Positions 28,938-38,720 of a stretch of 64,000 nt of DNA are shown in pieces. Location of the stretch: assembly GCF_032050975.1 (NCBI RefSeq), contig NZ_CP116967.1, positions 2,105,001-2,169,000 of the forward strand, in the 5' to 3' direction. A program made the translations under genes and the position numbers. This DNA comes from Candidatus Nitrospira allomarina. Lineage in GTDB: Bacteria > Nitrospirota > Nitrospiria > Nitrospirales > UBA8639. The notes under the pieces were generated by a model, which saw nothing but the letters and a program-made list of their open reading frames with translations, was not told where the DNA came from and ran no database searches. Numbering within the stretch: the first letter of the stretch is position 1; each line of letters starts with the position of its first letter.

Positions 28938-29170
28938 ATTTTTCCCCTCCCTCGGGATTATACCAGAGAGTAAATGAAGAGCATCCAGACAAATTTAAAA
29001 GAGACCATTCAGGGATGGCTAAAATCAATCTGAAAATGGGAAATTTGACTGCGGGATAGATGGACTATAGTTATTCCTAATATTTTCCAAAGGCTTCTTT
29101 TCTTTGGTATGCCGGTAAAGCGGCCGTTCCACATTGAATGTCCTGAGAGACCTTAGCCTTCCCATTGTCC

Positions 29171-29395
29171 GACGCCTGCCGCCCGGTCCCATGGGCGGAC
29201 GCTCTCATCACTCGGCGGGCCTTGTTTGAGTGCAACGAGTTGGCCCGCCCTCCTCTCCGTTGCGTCCGTCCATTCTAATGTGACCGGACGGGGCGTCAAT
29301 GGTTTTGGCTACTTTTGCCGAAACAAAAGTGGCTCGGCAGCCAGGACGAAACCCGGCATCTCTGATCATTCCAGTTTGGGGAATTGTGTGCCAGA
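29171..29395 (+). repeat. Dispersed intergenic repeat, copy A
   Basis: This shares a mosaic of blocks with the inverted copy at 44310-44581: GACGCCTGCC, GCCTTGTTTGAG, CGAGTTGG-CCGCCCTCCTCT, ACGGGGCGTCAATGGTTTTGG, then ACTTTTGCCGAA-CAAAAG and GAAACCCGGC. The frame through it reads GVNGFGYFCRNKSGS, but this is a repeat signature rather than a gene. Confidence 0.75.
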
Positions 29396-29439
29396 AAGAA
29401 ACGGAAATTATTTGGTACGACTATAGCTTCTGCCAGTTA

Positions 29440-32115
29440 TCATGGCCGACATCTGACCCACTTTTCGGTTTCTACGGCGAAAAAGACGATTGTTGAAAGA
29501 AGGAGACAGAGGCCGAGTTGGTCCAGGGTTAAGGGTATGGTATGGAAGATGGGATTGAGAATAGGCACGTAGATGGTGGCTATCTGAAGGGCGAAGGTGA
29601 GAACCACGGCTCCCAATACCCAGAGATTGGTCAACGGTCCCCGCTGAATAAATGATTCCTGCTCCGCACGAATCGCCAACACATGGCCCATTTGGGAGAG
29701 GGTGAGGACGGTAAACACCATGGTTTGCCATTCTCCCTGATCGGCCTCGTAAGCCCACATTTCAGTAGCCAGCGATACACCACCCATGAGTAGTCCTACC
29801 CACAAAATGTGTTGCCAGAGGCCACCGGCAAAGATGCTTTCATTCGGCGGGCGGGGAGGGCGCTGCATGATGTTGCGCTCTTCGGGTTCCATGGCGAGGG
29901 CGAGGCCGGGTAAGCCGTCTGTGACAAGATTGATCCATAAGATTTGAATCGGAAGCAGGGGAATCGGCAGGCCGAATAAGGGTGCCAGGAAAATCGTCCA
30001 GATTTCTCCGGAATTGCTCGTCATCGTATATTTCACAAACTTGCGGATGTTGTCATAGATCCGGCGTCCGTCCCGGACGGCGGTGACGATGGTCGCAAAG
30101 TTATCATCCAGCAAAATCATGTCGGAGGCTTCACGGGCTACGTCTGTGCCGGTTTGCCCCATCGCAATGCCGATGTTGGCCTGGTTCAACGCGGGGGCGT
30201 CATTCACCCCATCGCCGGTCATCGCGACAAACTCTCCCCTGGTTTGCAGGGTTTTGACGATGGCAATTTTTTGCGTGGGTGTAATGCGGGCATAGACGCG
30301 AATATGCTCCACCAGTTGCGCCAGCTCTTCGGGGGAACTGTGTTCCAATTCCTGGCCGGTCAGCACCGTGGTGTCCTTATTGATAATTCCAACGCGTGAG
30401 GCAATGGCCTGGGCGGTGCCGGGGTGATCGCCGGTGATCATGACTGGGGTGATCCCTGCCGATTGGCAGAGGGCGACCGCCTTCGCGGCTTCTTCCCGTG
30501 GCGGATCCATCATGCCGACTAATCCGAGGAAGATGAGTTCGCGTTCGACAGTCGAGGAAGTCATTTCCGTGGGTGCTTGATCCCATTGCCGATAGGCCAC
30601 CGCCAAAACCCGCAAGCCTTCATTGGCCATCTGTTCGGCCTGCTCTAATAGATGGTCGAGATGTAGTGACTGAGGGCCGGTCTGTGTGAGCATGGATTGG
30701 CAAAGCGGAAAAAGTTTTTCCGGCGATCCTTTGGTAAAAGAGATGGTGCCCTTCGGCATTCGATGCATTGTCGTCATACATTGGCGATCTGAGTCGAAGG
30801 GGATTTCTTCTATGCGAGGATTTGTGGACTCTAATGTGCTTTTGTCATACCCCGCCTCCACCGCCGCCAGATACAATGCCACTTCGGTGGGATCACCCAA
30901 GGTCTGGCCTTCGGGCTGTGCCTTTGCATCGTTGTTGAGCGCCAACCCCAGAAAAAACAGATGAATGGGATTGTGGAGGTCGGCTTCGCTGTCGGGTTGT
31001 CTACCCGCAGATGGGCGCAGTATGTTCCCGGCCACCGACATCTGCTCCACCCGCATGGAGTTTTGTGTGAGCGTGCCTGTTTTATCAGAGCAGATATAGG
31101 TGACGGAGCCTAAGGTTTCTACGGCGGGCAGTCGCCGGATCAACGCCTGCTTTCGCGCCATTTTTCGTGCGCCCAAGGCCAGCGAAATGGTGACGACGGC
31201 TGGTAAGGCTTCAGGAATCGCGGCCACGGCCAGACTCACGGCCGTCAGGAACATGAGCACCGGCGGCTCACCCCGCCAGACGCCCACAGCAAACAACACA
31301 ATACAGATTGCCAGAACGGCCAGCGCGAGGCGTCGTCCAAACACCGCCAGGCGTTGTTGCAAGGGCGTTTTGATGTCTTCGTCCTTATGCAGGAGCGACG
31401 CGATTTGTCCTAGCTCGGTCTTTAGTCCGGTGCCAATGACGATTCCTGTGCCGCGACCGTATGTGAGGAGCGTGCCTTTATAGGCCACATTCCGTCGATC
31501 ACCCAGGGAAAGTTTCGGATCGTCCAGCGGGTCGGTCTGTTTGTCCACCGGGACGCTCTCGCCTGTGAGCGCCGATTCATCCACTTTAAGTTGAACGGCT
31601 TCGATGAGGCGAAGGTCGGCAGGGATGAGGTCTCCGGCTTCCAGCAGGACGATGTCGCCCGGTACCACATCGAGCGTGGAGAGCGAGGCGACCTGCTGCT
31701 CACGTAGAACCCGCGTTGTAGGCGTGGCGAGCTTTTTAATAGCCTGCATGGCCCGGTCGGCCCGATATTCCTGCACGAACCCGATGATCCCGTTGAGCAC
31801 CACAATGATGACAATTGCCAGGGCATCCAAACGCTCACCCAATATGCCCGAGACAATGGCGGCCCCAATAAGCACCAGGATCATAAAATCGGTGAATTGA
31901 TCAACGAAGATTCGCGCGAGACTGCGCTGGCGGTGTTCGGGAATGGTGTTTTGGCCATGCTGTTGCAACCGGCGGCGGGCTTCCCCGGCATTCAGCCCCG
32001 TGTAAGGATCGACTCCCAGCCGTTGACTGACATCCGGGTAAGAAAGAGTATGCCAGACCGTGTCGCTTGGCGATGGGGAAGGGGTCTCCGTGCGGTTGTT
32101 GGACTCGTTGGTCAT
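29440..32115 (-). CDS. P-type cation-transporting ATPase (type II, PacL-like)
   Basis: The 891-residue pump has the expected P-type layout: an N-terminal cation-ATPase domain, TGES (actuator), PEALPAVVT in TM4, the phosphorylation motif DKTGTLTQN, and TGDGVNDAPAL. The TM6 motif NLVTDGLPGLALAMEP lies in the C-terminal membrane block. These features fit Ca2+/Mn2+-type (SERCA/PacL) pumps; the exact ion is not certain. An upstream TTG start at 32169 would add 18 residues; the ATG is preferred. It is a single minus-strand gene. Confidence 0.9.
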   Translation of the reverse strand: MTNESNNRTETPSPSPSDTVWHTLSYPDVSQRLGVDPYTGLNAGEARRRLQQHGQNTIPEHRQRSLARIFVDQFTDFMILVLIGAAIVSGILGERLDALAIVIIVVLNGIIGFVQEYRADRAMQAIKKLATPTTRVLREQQVASLSTLDVVPGDIVLLEAGDLIPADLRLIEAVQLKVDESALTGESVPVDKQTDPLDDPKLSLGDRRNVAYKGTLLTYGRGTGIVIGTGLKTELGQIASLLHKDEDIKTPLQQRLAVFGRRLALAVLAICIVLFAVGVWRGEPPVLMFLTAVSLAVAAIPEALPAVVTISLALGARKMARKQALIRRLPAVETLGSVTYICSDKTGTLTQNSMRVEQMSVAGNILRPSAGRQPDSEADLHNPIHLFFLGLALNNDAKAQPEGQTLGDPTEVALYLAAVEAGYDKSTLESTNPRIEEIPFDSDRQCMTTMHRMPKGTISFTKGSPEKLFPLCQSMLTQTGPQSLHLDHLLEQAEQMANEGLRVLAVAYRQWDQAPTEMTSSTVERELIFLGLVGMMDPPREEAAKAVALCQSAGITPVMITGDHPGTAQAIASRVGIINKDTTVLTGQELEHSSPEELAQLVEHIRVYARITPTQKIAIVKTLQTRGEFVAMTGDGVNDAPALNQANIGIAMGQTGTDVAREASDMILLDDNFATIVTAVRDGRRIYDNIRKFVKYTMTSNSGEIWTIFLAPLFGLPIPLLPIQILWINLVTDGLPGLALAMEPEERNIMQRPPRPPNESIFAGGLWQHILWVGLLMGGVSLATEMWAYEADQGEWQTMVFTVLTLSQMGHVLAIRAEQESFIQRGPLTNLWVLGAVVLTFALQIATIYVPILNPIFHTIPLTLDQLGLCLLLSTIVFFAVETEKWVRCRP

Positions 32116-32237
32116 CTTTAGTAGTGCGGCTTCAGGTGTGTCTGAAGTGTTGCTGATCGTGAGTGGCAAAACATCTTAGATTCCAATTATTCAGACAGGA
32201 GAGAACCCGTCATGCTTTGATTAGGCCTGCATTAAAT

Positions 32238-32324
32238 TGTCATTCTGAGCCCATGGCGAAGAATCTGTGCCCAGATTGAAGATGCCACGGCTTAGTCAGA
32301 TCCTTCGTTTCACTCAGAATGACA
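32238..32324. repeat. Palindromic dispersed repeat (TCATTCTGAG family), copy 1
   Basis: The ends TGTCATTCTGAG and CTCAGAATGACA are perfect inverted repeats. The interior also pairs (GAAGAATCTG with CAGATCCTTCG). It lies in the spacer between the P-type ATPase and the cytochrome gene. Related copies are at 48234-48298 and 62094-62202. Confidence 0.75.
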
Positions 32325-32401
32325 TGGGTTTGTCGTCTGCGTGTTTCATATTGATCATTTCCCATTGAGCATGGCTTGGCTGACCCGGGAAATTTATTCA
32401 G

Positions 32402-32890
32402 TTACCCCTCTTTAATTTGATACATCTCATGGCATGCCAGGCATCTGGTCGTGATAGTCGACAGGCGTTGAAGAATGTCCTGTGATGTCGTGCCCCCGGT
32501 GATCGCATCCGCCAATTCGTCAAAATCCCGATGCACGGACATTCCGAGCTGTTTCATGGGTAGCGGAAGTTTAAGCATGAGCGCTGGATTGTCATCCACG
32601 GCCATTTTCATTCCTGCGGAGCGGGCGGCCGCTGCAGCCTGAGCATGCCCTTGGGTCTGATCTGTATCACTCACGCCCGTCACGACTCCATGCACAGCCC
32701 GTAAGAGTTGTCGCATTTCCGTCAGAATAAAGTCGCGTTCGGCAGGAGCCAGAAGCACGGCCGTTCGGTCGTCGGCTGAAGGGGTCGTCTCGCCTTTCAC
32801 AAAAAACCAGCCCAGCACGCCGGCGCTTCCTATCCAGAGCACAAGAGTAATCCGGCAGAGATTTTTTGAAAATGATCCTGAAGATGACAA
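32402..32890 (-). CDS. Membrane-anchored cytochrome c, class II-like
   Basis: The 162-residue protein has an N-terminal anchor or signal (ITLVLWIGSAGVLGWFF) and a helical body of about 110 residues. A single heme-binding motif CLACH is placed 13 residues from the C-terminus (Cys150-x-x-Cys153-His154), the usual position in cytochrome c'-type four-helix proteins. It is probably periplasmic. The role is unclear: electron transfer or gas binding are both possible. It is a single gene followed by the repeat. Confidence 0.82.
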   Translation of the reverse strand: MSSSGSFSKNLCRITLVLWIGSAGVLGWFFVKGETTPSADDRTAVLLAPAERDFILTEMRQLLRAVHGVVTGVSDTDQTQGHAQAAAAARSAGMKMAVDDNPALMLKLPLPMKQLGMSVHRDFDELADAITGGTTSQDILQRLSTITTRCLACHEMYQIKEG

Positions 32891-33197
32891 CTGGGCCTCC
32901 TTAACTTTTAAATAATGTGTTGATCCGGAATCTGTGGAAATATTGTCCTGCTGTCTTCAGGAGCCAATTCTTTTCCTCAATCCACTGGGGCATTTTTCTA
33001 CATGACCCATGATTTGGACTGTACCTCATTTCCCCAATATTCCGGTTCCTGGTTCTGGGCCTGCCCAAGATTGCTGAGGTTTTGCTAGTTGAATCTAATA
33101 TTTCAAACTCAAACGGAATAAGGCATATCTCTTGCCAAATAGATTATGAGTGAGTGATAGCGACAGGGATACATTCAGGTGTATTAATGGGAGGCCG

Positions 33198-33770
33198 ATG
33201 ATCCAAATCCGTATTCATGGCAGAGGAGGGCAGGGCGTGGTGACTGCTGCTGAGCTGCTGGCGTTAGCGGCATTCCGGGATGGGAAGGAGGCGCAGGCCT
33301 TCCCTAGTTTTGGATCTGAACGGACCGGTGCGCCGGTAACCGCATTCTGCCGGATAAATTCTCATCCCATTCGCAGTCGGGAGCCGGTCTATCATCCGAA
33401 TGTCTTGCTCATAGGGGACTCTACCCTGCTGCATCAGGTGGATGTCTTTGCCGGATTGGCTGCGTCAGCCTTCGTTCTCATTAATTCCACACGAGATGTC
33501 CACGCGCTTCATCTTACGGACTTTGTCATTCAACATCCCGGAGTGCAGATGCATACACTTCCGGCATCCGATCTGGCCTTGAAACAACTTGGGCGACCGT
33601 TTGCCAATATTGGGATGGTGGCCGGTTATGCGGCCCTGACCGGGGAAGTCAGCAAAGCTTCCGTGAATCAGGCGATCACAGAAAAGTTTCCGGGAAGAAT
33701 TGGAGAATTGAACGGGGCAGTGGCCGCAGAGGTATATGATTATGTTGCGGCAAACCTGGCCAAGGTGTAA
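33198..33770 (+). CDS. porG: 2-Oxoacid:ferredoxin oxidoreductase, gamma subunit
   Basis: The 190-residue gamma subunit begins MIQIRIHGRGGQGVVTAAEL, the conserved start of this family, and has FPSFGSERTGAPV. ATG 33198 has GGGAGG 5 bases upstream; the longer frame from 33150 is unlikely. It opens a four-gene plus-strand set (gamma, alpha, beta, flavoprotein-ferredoxin) with short gaps. The complex makes or splits acyl-CoA with CO2 and ferredoxin. In an rTCA organism the CO2-fixing direction is likely. Pyruvate is the usual substrate, but 2-oxoglutarate cannot be excluded. Confidence 0.92.
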   Translation: MIQIRIHGRGGQGVVTAAELLALAAFRDGKEAQAFPSFGSERTGAPVTAFCRINSHPIRSREPVYHPNVLLIGDSTLLHQVDVFAGLAASAFVLINSTRDVHALHLTDFVIQHPGVQMHTLPASDLALKQLGRPFANIGMVAGYAALTGEVSKASVNQAITEKFPGRIGELNGAVAAEVYDYVAANLAKV

Positions 33771-33796
33771 TTCAATCGAGGAATCAACAAACGACC

Positions 33797-35050
33797 ATGA
33801 AACATCATATTGAAGGATCTCAAGCCGTGGCCCACGCTGTGGCCCTCTGTCGGCCTGAAGTGATGGCTTGTTATCCGATTTCTCCCCAAACCCATATTGT
33901 CGAAACCCTTTCACGCAAGGTGAAAGCGGGAGAAGTCGGCAATTGCCAATTCCTGAATGTCGAGTCCGAGTTTGGTGCGCTTAGTGTGCTAATCGGCGCC
34001 TCGGCCATGGGTGCGCGAACCTATACCGCGACGACGAGCCAGGGACTCTTGTTCATGGCCGAAGCGGTTTATAACGCGGCGGGATTGGGTCTCCCCATTG
34101 TCATGACGATCGCCAATCGCGCCCTCGGCGCCCCGATCAATATCTGGAACGATCATTCTGACAGCATGTCCATGCGGGATGCCGGCTGGATTCAATTATT
34201 TGCCGAAGATAATCAAGAAGCCGTCGATCTCCACATTCAAGCCTTTCGCCTGGCCGAGGAACTGAGTTGCCCGGTGATGGTGTGTATGGATGGCTATATT
34301 CTTACCCATGCCTATGAGGTGGTTGATCTTCCCACGCAAGAGCAGGTGGATGCCTACGTGCCGGCATTTGAACCGGTTCAAGTGTTAGACCCGCAGGAAC
34401 CTGTGTCCATTGGCGCCATGGTCGGACCGGAAGCCTTTGCCGAGGTGCGGTATCTCGCCCATCACAAACATCTGCGAGCGTTAGAGGCGATTCCACGACT
34501 CTCTCAGGGTTTTCAGGACATCTTTCAGCGAAGTTCCGGTGGACTGTTGAAGGCCTATCACACGGATGAGGCTGATACCATTTTGCTGGCACTGGGATCG
34601 GTGAACGGTACCATTAAAGACGCGGTGGATGATTTGCGGAAAGAAGGATGGCCGGTCGGTTCTATTGCGCTCTGTGCGTTTCGACCCTTCCCCTCTCATG
34701 CTCTTCGCCATGTTGTTCAGAATGCCAAGCGGATCATTGTTTTTGAAAAAGACCTGGCAGTGGGTAAGGGGGGCATCGTGTCCAGCGATGTGAAGATGGC
34801 ACTTCGGGGATTACCAACTATTGTGGATACGGTGATCGCGGGACTTGGAGGTCGCCCCATTCCTCAAGCCTCGGTCATGGATACGGTGAAGCAGGCATGC
34901 CTGGAGGGTCTGGAGGAACCTCATTTCCTCGATCTGAATTGGGACGCCATTAATCGGGAATTGACCAGACAACAGGCGCAGCGGCGTTCGGGACCCACCG
35001 CAGAAAATATTCTTCGGGAAATCGGTGCTCCCGGCGCTTCGCCCATTTAA
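33797..35050 (+). CDS. porA: 2-Oxoacid:ferredoxin oxidoreductase, alpha subunit
   Basis: This 417-residue subunit has the alpha-domain pattern: EGSQAVAHAVALCRPEVMACYPISPQTH at the start, then the YPISPQ and NVESEFGALS loops that meet the thiamine cofactor, followed by ATTSQGLLFMAEAV and the C-terminal transketolase-like domain (CAFRPFPSHALRHV; IIVFEKDLAVGKGG). It lies 26 bases after the gamma gene and 20 before beta. Confidence 0.94.
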   Translation: MKHHIEGSQAVAHAVALCRPEVMACYPISPQTHIVETLSRKVKAGEVGNCQFLNVESEFGALSVLIGASAMGARTYTATTSQGLLFMAEAVYNAAGLGLPIVMTIANRALGAPINIWNDHSDSMSMRDAGWIQLFAEDNQEAVDLHIQAFRLAEELSCPVMVCMDGYILTHAYEVVDLPTQEQVDAYVPAFEPVQVLDPQEPVSIGAMVGPEAFAEVRYLAHHKHLRALEAIPRLSQGFQDIFQRSSGGLLKAYHTDEADTILLALGSVNGTIKDAVDDLRKEGWPVGSIALCAFRPFPSHALRHVVQNAKRIIVFEKDLAVGKGGIVSSDVKMALRGLPTIVDTVIAGLGGRPIPQASVMDTVKQACLEGLEEPHFLDLNWDAINRELTRQQAQRRSGPTAENILREIGAPGASPI

Positions 35051-35070
35051 TCCTTAGTGATGAGGCCGCT

Positions 35071-36066
35071 ATGTCCTATCAACGTGTGAAATTTTATCAA
35101 ACCGGGACCTTTACGGTTGGCAACCGGCTGCTGGATGAATCCGATCGTACGGTCCAAGCCGGGATGGATCGGACCAATTCGCTCAATTCAGGTCATCGTG
35201 CCTGCCAGGGTTGCGGTGAAGCGCTGGGCGCCCGCTATGCCCTTGATGCGGTGATGCGGGCTACCCATCAGCAGATGGTTGCAGTGAATGCCACCGGCTG
35301 TTTGGAAGTCTTCTCCAGTCCCTATCCGGAAAGTGCCTGGCAGATTCCCTGGATGCATTCGTTATTCGGGAATGCACCGGCGGTGGCGAGCGGCGTGGCG
35401 GCAGCCCTGCGGGCCAAAGGCAGGACGGATATCCGAGTCATTGCCCAGGGCGGAGATGGCGCGACGGTTGATATCGGATTCGGGTGTTTGTCCGGGATGT
35501 TCGAACGCAATGATGACGTGTTGTATGTCTGTTATGACAATGAGGCCTACATGAACACGGGAGTGCAGCGTTCGGGATCCACCCCGCCACGAGCCTGGAC
35601 CAATACGACGCAAGCCGTGGGAAAAGACCCCGGTAATCCCATGGGCATTGGAAAAAATCTTCCACGCATTGCGATGGCGCACGGCATACCCTATGTGGCC
35701 ACGGCCTCCGTGGCCGATCTCCATGATCTGGAAGCGAAAGTGACGAAGGCCATGAGCATCAGGGGCGCACGGTATATTCATATCCATGTGCCCTGTCCGC
35801 TTGGCTGGAAATCGGATCCTGCGCATACGATCAAGGTCGCCCGCCTGGCAGTGGAAAGCGGCCTATTTCCCTTGTTTGAAGCCGAAGGGGGCGAAGTGAC
35901 CGATCGAACGCCTATCCGGAAAAAAGTTCCTGTCGAGCAATACCTCGAACTTCAAGGGCGGTTTAAACATCTCTTGCATCCACGAGATGAGGGTGCTCTT
36001 GAAGCGATTCAGGCGATGGCGGATACGAATATTGATCGGTATCAACTCCTTCCGTTAAAGGCGTGA
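35071..36066 (+). CDS. porB: 2-Oxoacid:ferredoxin oxidoreductase, beta subunit (TPP-binding)
   Basis: This 331-residue subunit binds thiamine diphosphate and one [4Fe-4S] cluster. The cluster-binding cysteines are seen in RACQGCGEALG and NATGCLEV, with a further Cys in HVPCPLGW. The TPP motif is GDGATVDIGFGCLSG to YDNEAYMNTGVQRSG. Its stop codon overlaps the ATG of the next gene (ATGATG region at 36063), so the flavoprotein is translationally coupled to it. Confidence 0.94.
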   Translation: MSYQRVKFYQTGTFTVGNRLLDESDRTVQAGMDRTNSLNSGHRACQGCGEALGARYALDAVMRATHQQMVAVNATGCLEVFSSPYPESAWQIPWMHSLFGNAPAVASGVAAALRAKGRTDIRVIAQGGDGATVDIGFGCLSGMFERNDDVLYVCYDNEAYMNTGVQRSGSTPPRAWTNTTQAVGKDPGNPMGIGKNLPRIAMAHGIPYVATASVADLHDLEAKVTKAMSIRGARYIHIHVPCPLGWKSDPAHTIKVARLAVESGLFPLFEAEGGEVTDRTPIRKKVPVEQYLELQGRFKHLLHPRDEGALEAIQAMADTNIDRYQLLPLKA

Positions 36067-37697
36067 TGATGGAACAGAAACCCTTTGCCATTACATTGAA
36101 CCCCGCTTCAAGCCTGGCCAATCATACCGGCACCTGGCGGACGATGCGGCCGATCTATGTTGATCACCTTCCGCCCTGCAATCAGGGCTGTCCGGCTGGT
36201 GAAAATATCCAAGGCTGGTTGTATGAGGCGGAGGAAGGGAAATATGAGCAGGCCTGGCGGAAAATTATGGAAGACAATCCCTTCCCGGCGATTCATGGTC
36301 GTGTGTGTTATCACCCGTGTGAAACGGCCTGCAACCGGGGCCAACTCGATGAGCCTGTGAGTATTCATGCCGTTGAGCGCTTTTTAGGCGATTACGCGAT
36401 TGAGCAGGGTTGGCAGGTGGAGGCGGGCGTGGCAACCGGAAGGCGGGTCCTGGTCGTCGGCGCGGGACCGAGCGGCCTTTCTGCTGCGTATCATCTCGCC
36501 CGCTTGGGACATGCGGTGACCATCATTGAAGCGGGGCCGAAGCCGGGGGGCATGATGCGGTTCGGCATTCCACAATATCGTCTGCCCCGGAATGTCCTTG
36601 ACGCTGAAATTGCAAGAATTGTCGCCATGGGCGTTTCGATCCATCTGAATCAGAAAGTCGACAATTTAGAAACGATCATCAAAGAGGGCGGATTCGATGC
36701 CGTGTTTCTGGCGATTGGGGCTCATCTGAGCAAACGGGTTGATATTCCCGGCCGGGATGCCGGCCGGATGATCGATGCCTTGGGATTTCTTAAAGGAATG
36801 GATGGTCAGACTGTTCCCAAGATCGGTCGGCGGGTCGTCGTCTATGGTGGAGGTGATACGGCTATTGATGCCGCGCGAACCGCCAAGCGCCTGGGTGCCG
36901 AGGAAACGATCCTGATTTATCGGCGTGATCGCGGACACATGCCCGCCCATGATTTTGAAGTGGAAGAAGCCTTGGAGGAGGGGGTGCTGACCCGATGGCT
37001 GCATACCATCCGACAAGTGAACAATACGACGTTGACCGTTGAAGAGATGACGCTGGATGAGCAGGGGCGCCCTCAACCCACCGGCCGGATGGAGACCTTG
37101 GAAGCCGACACGGTGATTCTGGCGGTGGGCCAGGAAGTGGATACCGGGTTTTTAGAGAATGTGCCGGGATTGGATATTTCGTCCGACGGGGTGATTCAGG
37201 TCGATGCCTCAATGATGACCGGGCGTGCGGGAGTGTTTGCCGGGGGGGATATGGTTCCTGCAGAGCGCACGGTGACGGTGGCTAGCGGCCATGGGAAAAA
37301 AGCGGCACGGCATATTGATGCGTATCTCCGCGGTAGTGAGTATCGGAAACCTTTGCCCAATACCGTTGCGACTTATGACCGGCTCAATACCTGGTATTAC
37401 ACCGATGCGGATAAGAGTCGGCAGCCCTACCTGGATCTGGCCAGGCGTCGCGCCAGCTTTGAAGAAGTGGTCGGCGGTTTGGATAAGGACACGGCTTTGC
37501 TCGAAGCCCGACGCTGTCTCTCTTGCGGAAATTGCTTTGAGTGCGATACCTGTTATGGCGTGTGTCCGGACAACGCCATTATTAAATTGGGCCCCGGTCA
37601 GCGGTACGAAGTGAATTATGACTATTGCAAGGGATGTGGTGTGTGCGCGGAAGAATGTCCGTGCGGGGCCATCGATATGGTTAAGGAAGTCAGATAG
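36063..37697 (+). CDS. GltD/NfnB-like FAD-NAD(P) oxidoreductase fused to a 2[4Fe-4S] ferredoxin domain
   Basis: The 544-residue protein has an N-terminal Fe-S segment (CNQGCPAGENIQ; CYHPCETACNRG), an FAD motif VVGAGPSGLSAAYHLARLG and NAD(P) motif VYGGGDTAIDAARTAK. The C-terminus (about 475-544) is a ferredoxin domain with two cysteine sets (CLSCGNCFECDTCYGVCP and CKGCGVCAEECPCG), which takes the place of the POR delta subunit. So the complex could pass electrons between NAD(P)H and the 2-oxoacid site directly, perhaps by flavin-based coupling; that is inference. It overlaps porB by 4 bases. Confidence 0.88.
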   Translation: MMMEQKPFAITLNPASSLANHTGTWRTMRPIYVDHLPPCNQGCPAGENIQGWLYEAEEGKYEQAWRKIMEDNPFPAIHGRVCYHPCETACNRGQLDEPVSIHAVERFLGDYAIEQGWQVEAGVATGRRVLVVGAGPSGLSAAYHLARLGHAVTIIEAGPKPGGMMRFGIPQYRLPRNVLDAEIARIVAMGVSIHLNQKVDNLETIIKEGGFDAVFLAIGAHLSKRVDIPGRDAGRMIDALGFLKGMDGQTVPKIGRRVVVYGGGDTAIDAARTAKRLGAEETILIYRRDRGHMPAHDFEVEEALEEGVLTRWLHTIRQVNNTTLTVEEMTLDEQGRPQPTGRMETLEADTVILAVGQEVDTGFLENVPGLDISSDGVIQVDASMMTGRAGVFAGGDMVPAERTVTVASGHGKKAARHIDAYLRGSEYRKPLPNTVATYDRLNTWYYTDADKSRQPYLDLARRRASFEEVVGGLDKDTALLEARRCLSCGNCFECDTCYGVCPDNAIIKLGPGQRYEVNYDYCKGCGVCAEECPCGAIDMVKEVR

Positions 37698-37805
37698 GAA
37701 CAGGACATTTGTGCACACAAGAGTTGGTAGTTGGAACAGGTACGAAGAGTTATTTAATAGCAATACCCACGGCACAAAGGATGTGTCATACCCGGGAGAC
37801 GATGT

Positions 37806-38672
37806 ATGAAATACCTATTAGCAGTTGATGGATCGGATCAATCGGTCGATGCAGTACGTGTGTTTGAAGCGCTGAGCCCGGCGGAGAGCCTGATGGTGTT
37901 ACATGTGGTGAATGTGCCGGGTATCCCCTATCCATCCATCGGGGCGGGGATCGCGAAAGATTTGAGATTGGCGGTGGACAAGGCGATGAGGGAAGAAGGC
38001 GAACGCATCATTGAGCAGGCATTGTCCCTCCTGCCTCTTCATCCGGGATCGGTCATGAGACGACTGGAAATGGGTACTCCTGCCGAGGTCATTCTCACCA
38101 TGGTCAAGGAGAAGGGAACCGATCTCGTGGTGTTGGGCGCCAGGGGTATTGGTCAGATTCGAGAGCAGATGTTCGGGAGCGTTTCGCATCGTGTGATGAC
38201 GCATGCGTCGTGTTCGACCCTGATCATTAAGAAGCCCACTCGCAAGATCCAGCAGGTTTTAATTCCTGTTGAAAGTCTGGAAGACGGCGAGGTGGTGGTG
38301 CGGTTTTTGAAAAAAAAACCATTCCGGGAGCCCATCACAGCGACCGTTCTGCATGTCATTCCGTTTTCAGAACCGGTCTGGCCGGTGGGTGCGATGATTT
38401 CTCCGGAATTTCGAAAAGAGATGATCGCCTATGGGGAGAAGTTTACGAACGGGCTCAGCGCGGAATTGAAGCAGATGGGGCATGAGGCCAAAGGAGTCGT
38501 CGTCGTCGGGGCACCTTCACACACGATCATTAAAGAAGCGAACAAATATGCTGCTGATGTAATCCTGATGCGAACACATAGCCGGTCCGGCGTGAGTCGC
38601 TTTCTTTTGGGAAGCGTCTCCCATTCCGTGGTGCATCACACTGAGTCCTCAATTTTGTTTGTGCGTGAATGA
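37806..38672 (+). CDS. Tandem universal stress protein
   Basis: The 288-residue protein has two Usp domains. Both end in the nucleotide-binding pattern: GARGIGQIREQMFGSVSHRV in the first half and RTHSRSGVSRFLLGSVSHSV in the second. Each is preceded by a DLVVLG or DVILMR strand. The class binds ATP. It follows the oxidoreductase operon by about 110 bases, and GGGAGA lies upstream of the ATG. Two related tandem Usp genes occur at 52996 and 55299. Confidence 0.93.
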   Translation: MKYLLAVDGSDQSVDAVRVFEALSPAESLMVLHVVNVPGIPYPSIGAGIAKDLRLAVDKAMREEGERIIEQALSLLPLHPGSVMRRLEMGTPAEVILTMVKEKGTDLVVLGARGIGQIREQMFGSVSHRVMTHASCSTLIIKKPTRKIQQVLIPVESLEDGEVVVRFLKKKPFREPITATVLHVIPFSEPVWPVGAMISPEFRKEMIAYGEKFTNGLSAELKQMGHEAKGVVVVGAPSHTIIKEANKYAADVILMRTHSRSGVSRFLLGSVSHSVVHHTESSILFVRE

Positions 38673-38720
38673 CCCGATCTAAAGGTCCAATCTGGACATA
38701 CATTCCTTTTCCGAGGTTGT

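Noticed and set aside
29226-29496. Short ORFs reading GVNGFGYFCRNKS
   Set aside because: These are frames through a dispersed repeat (also present inverted at 44310-44581), not a gene.
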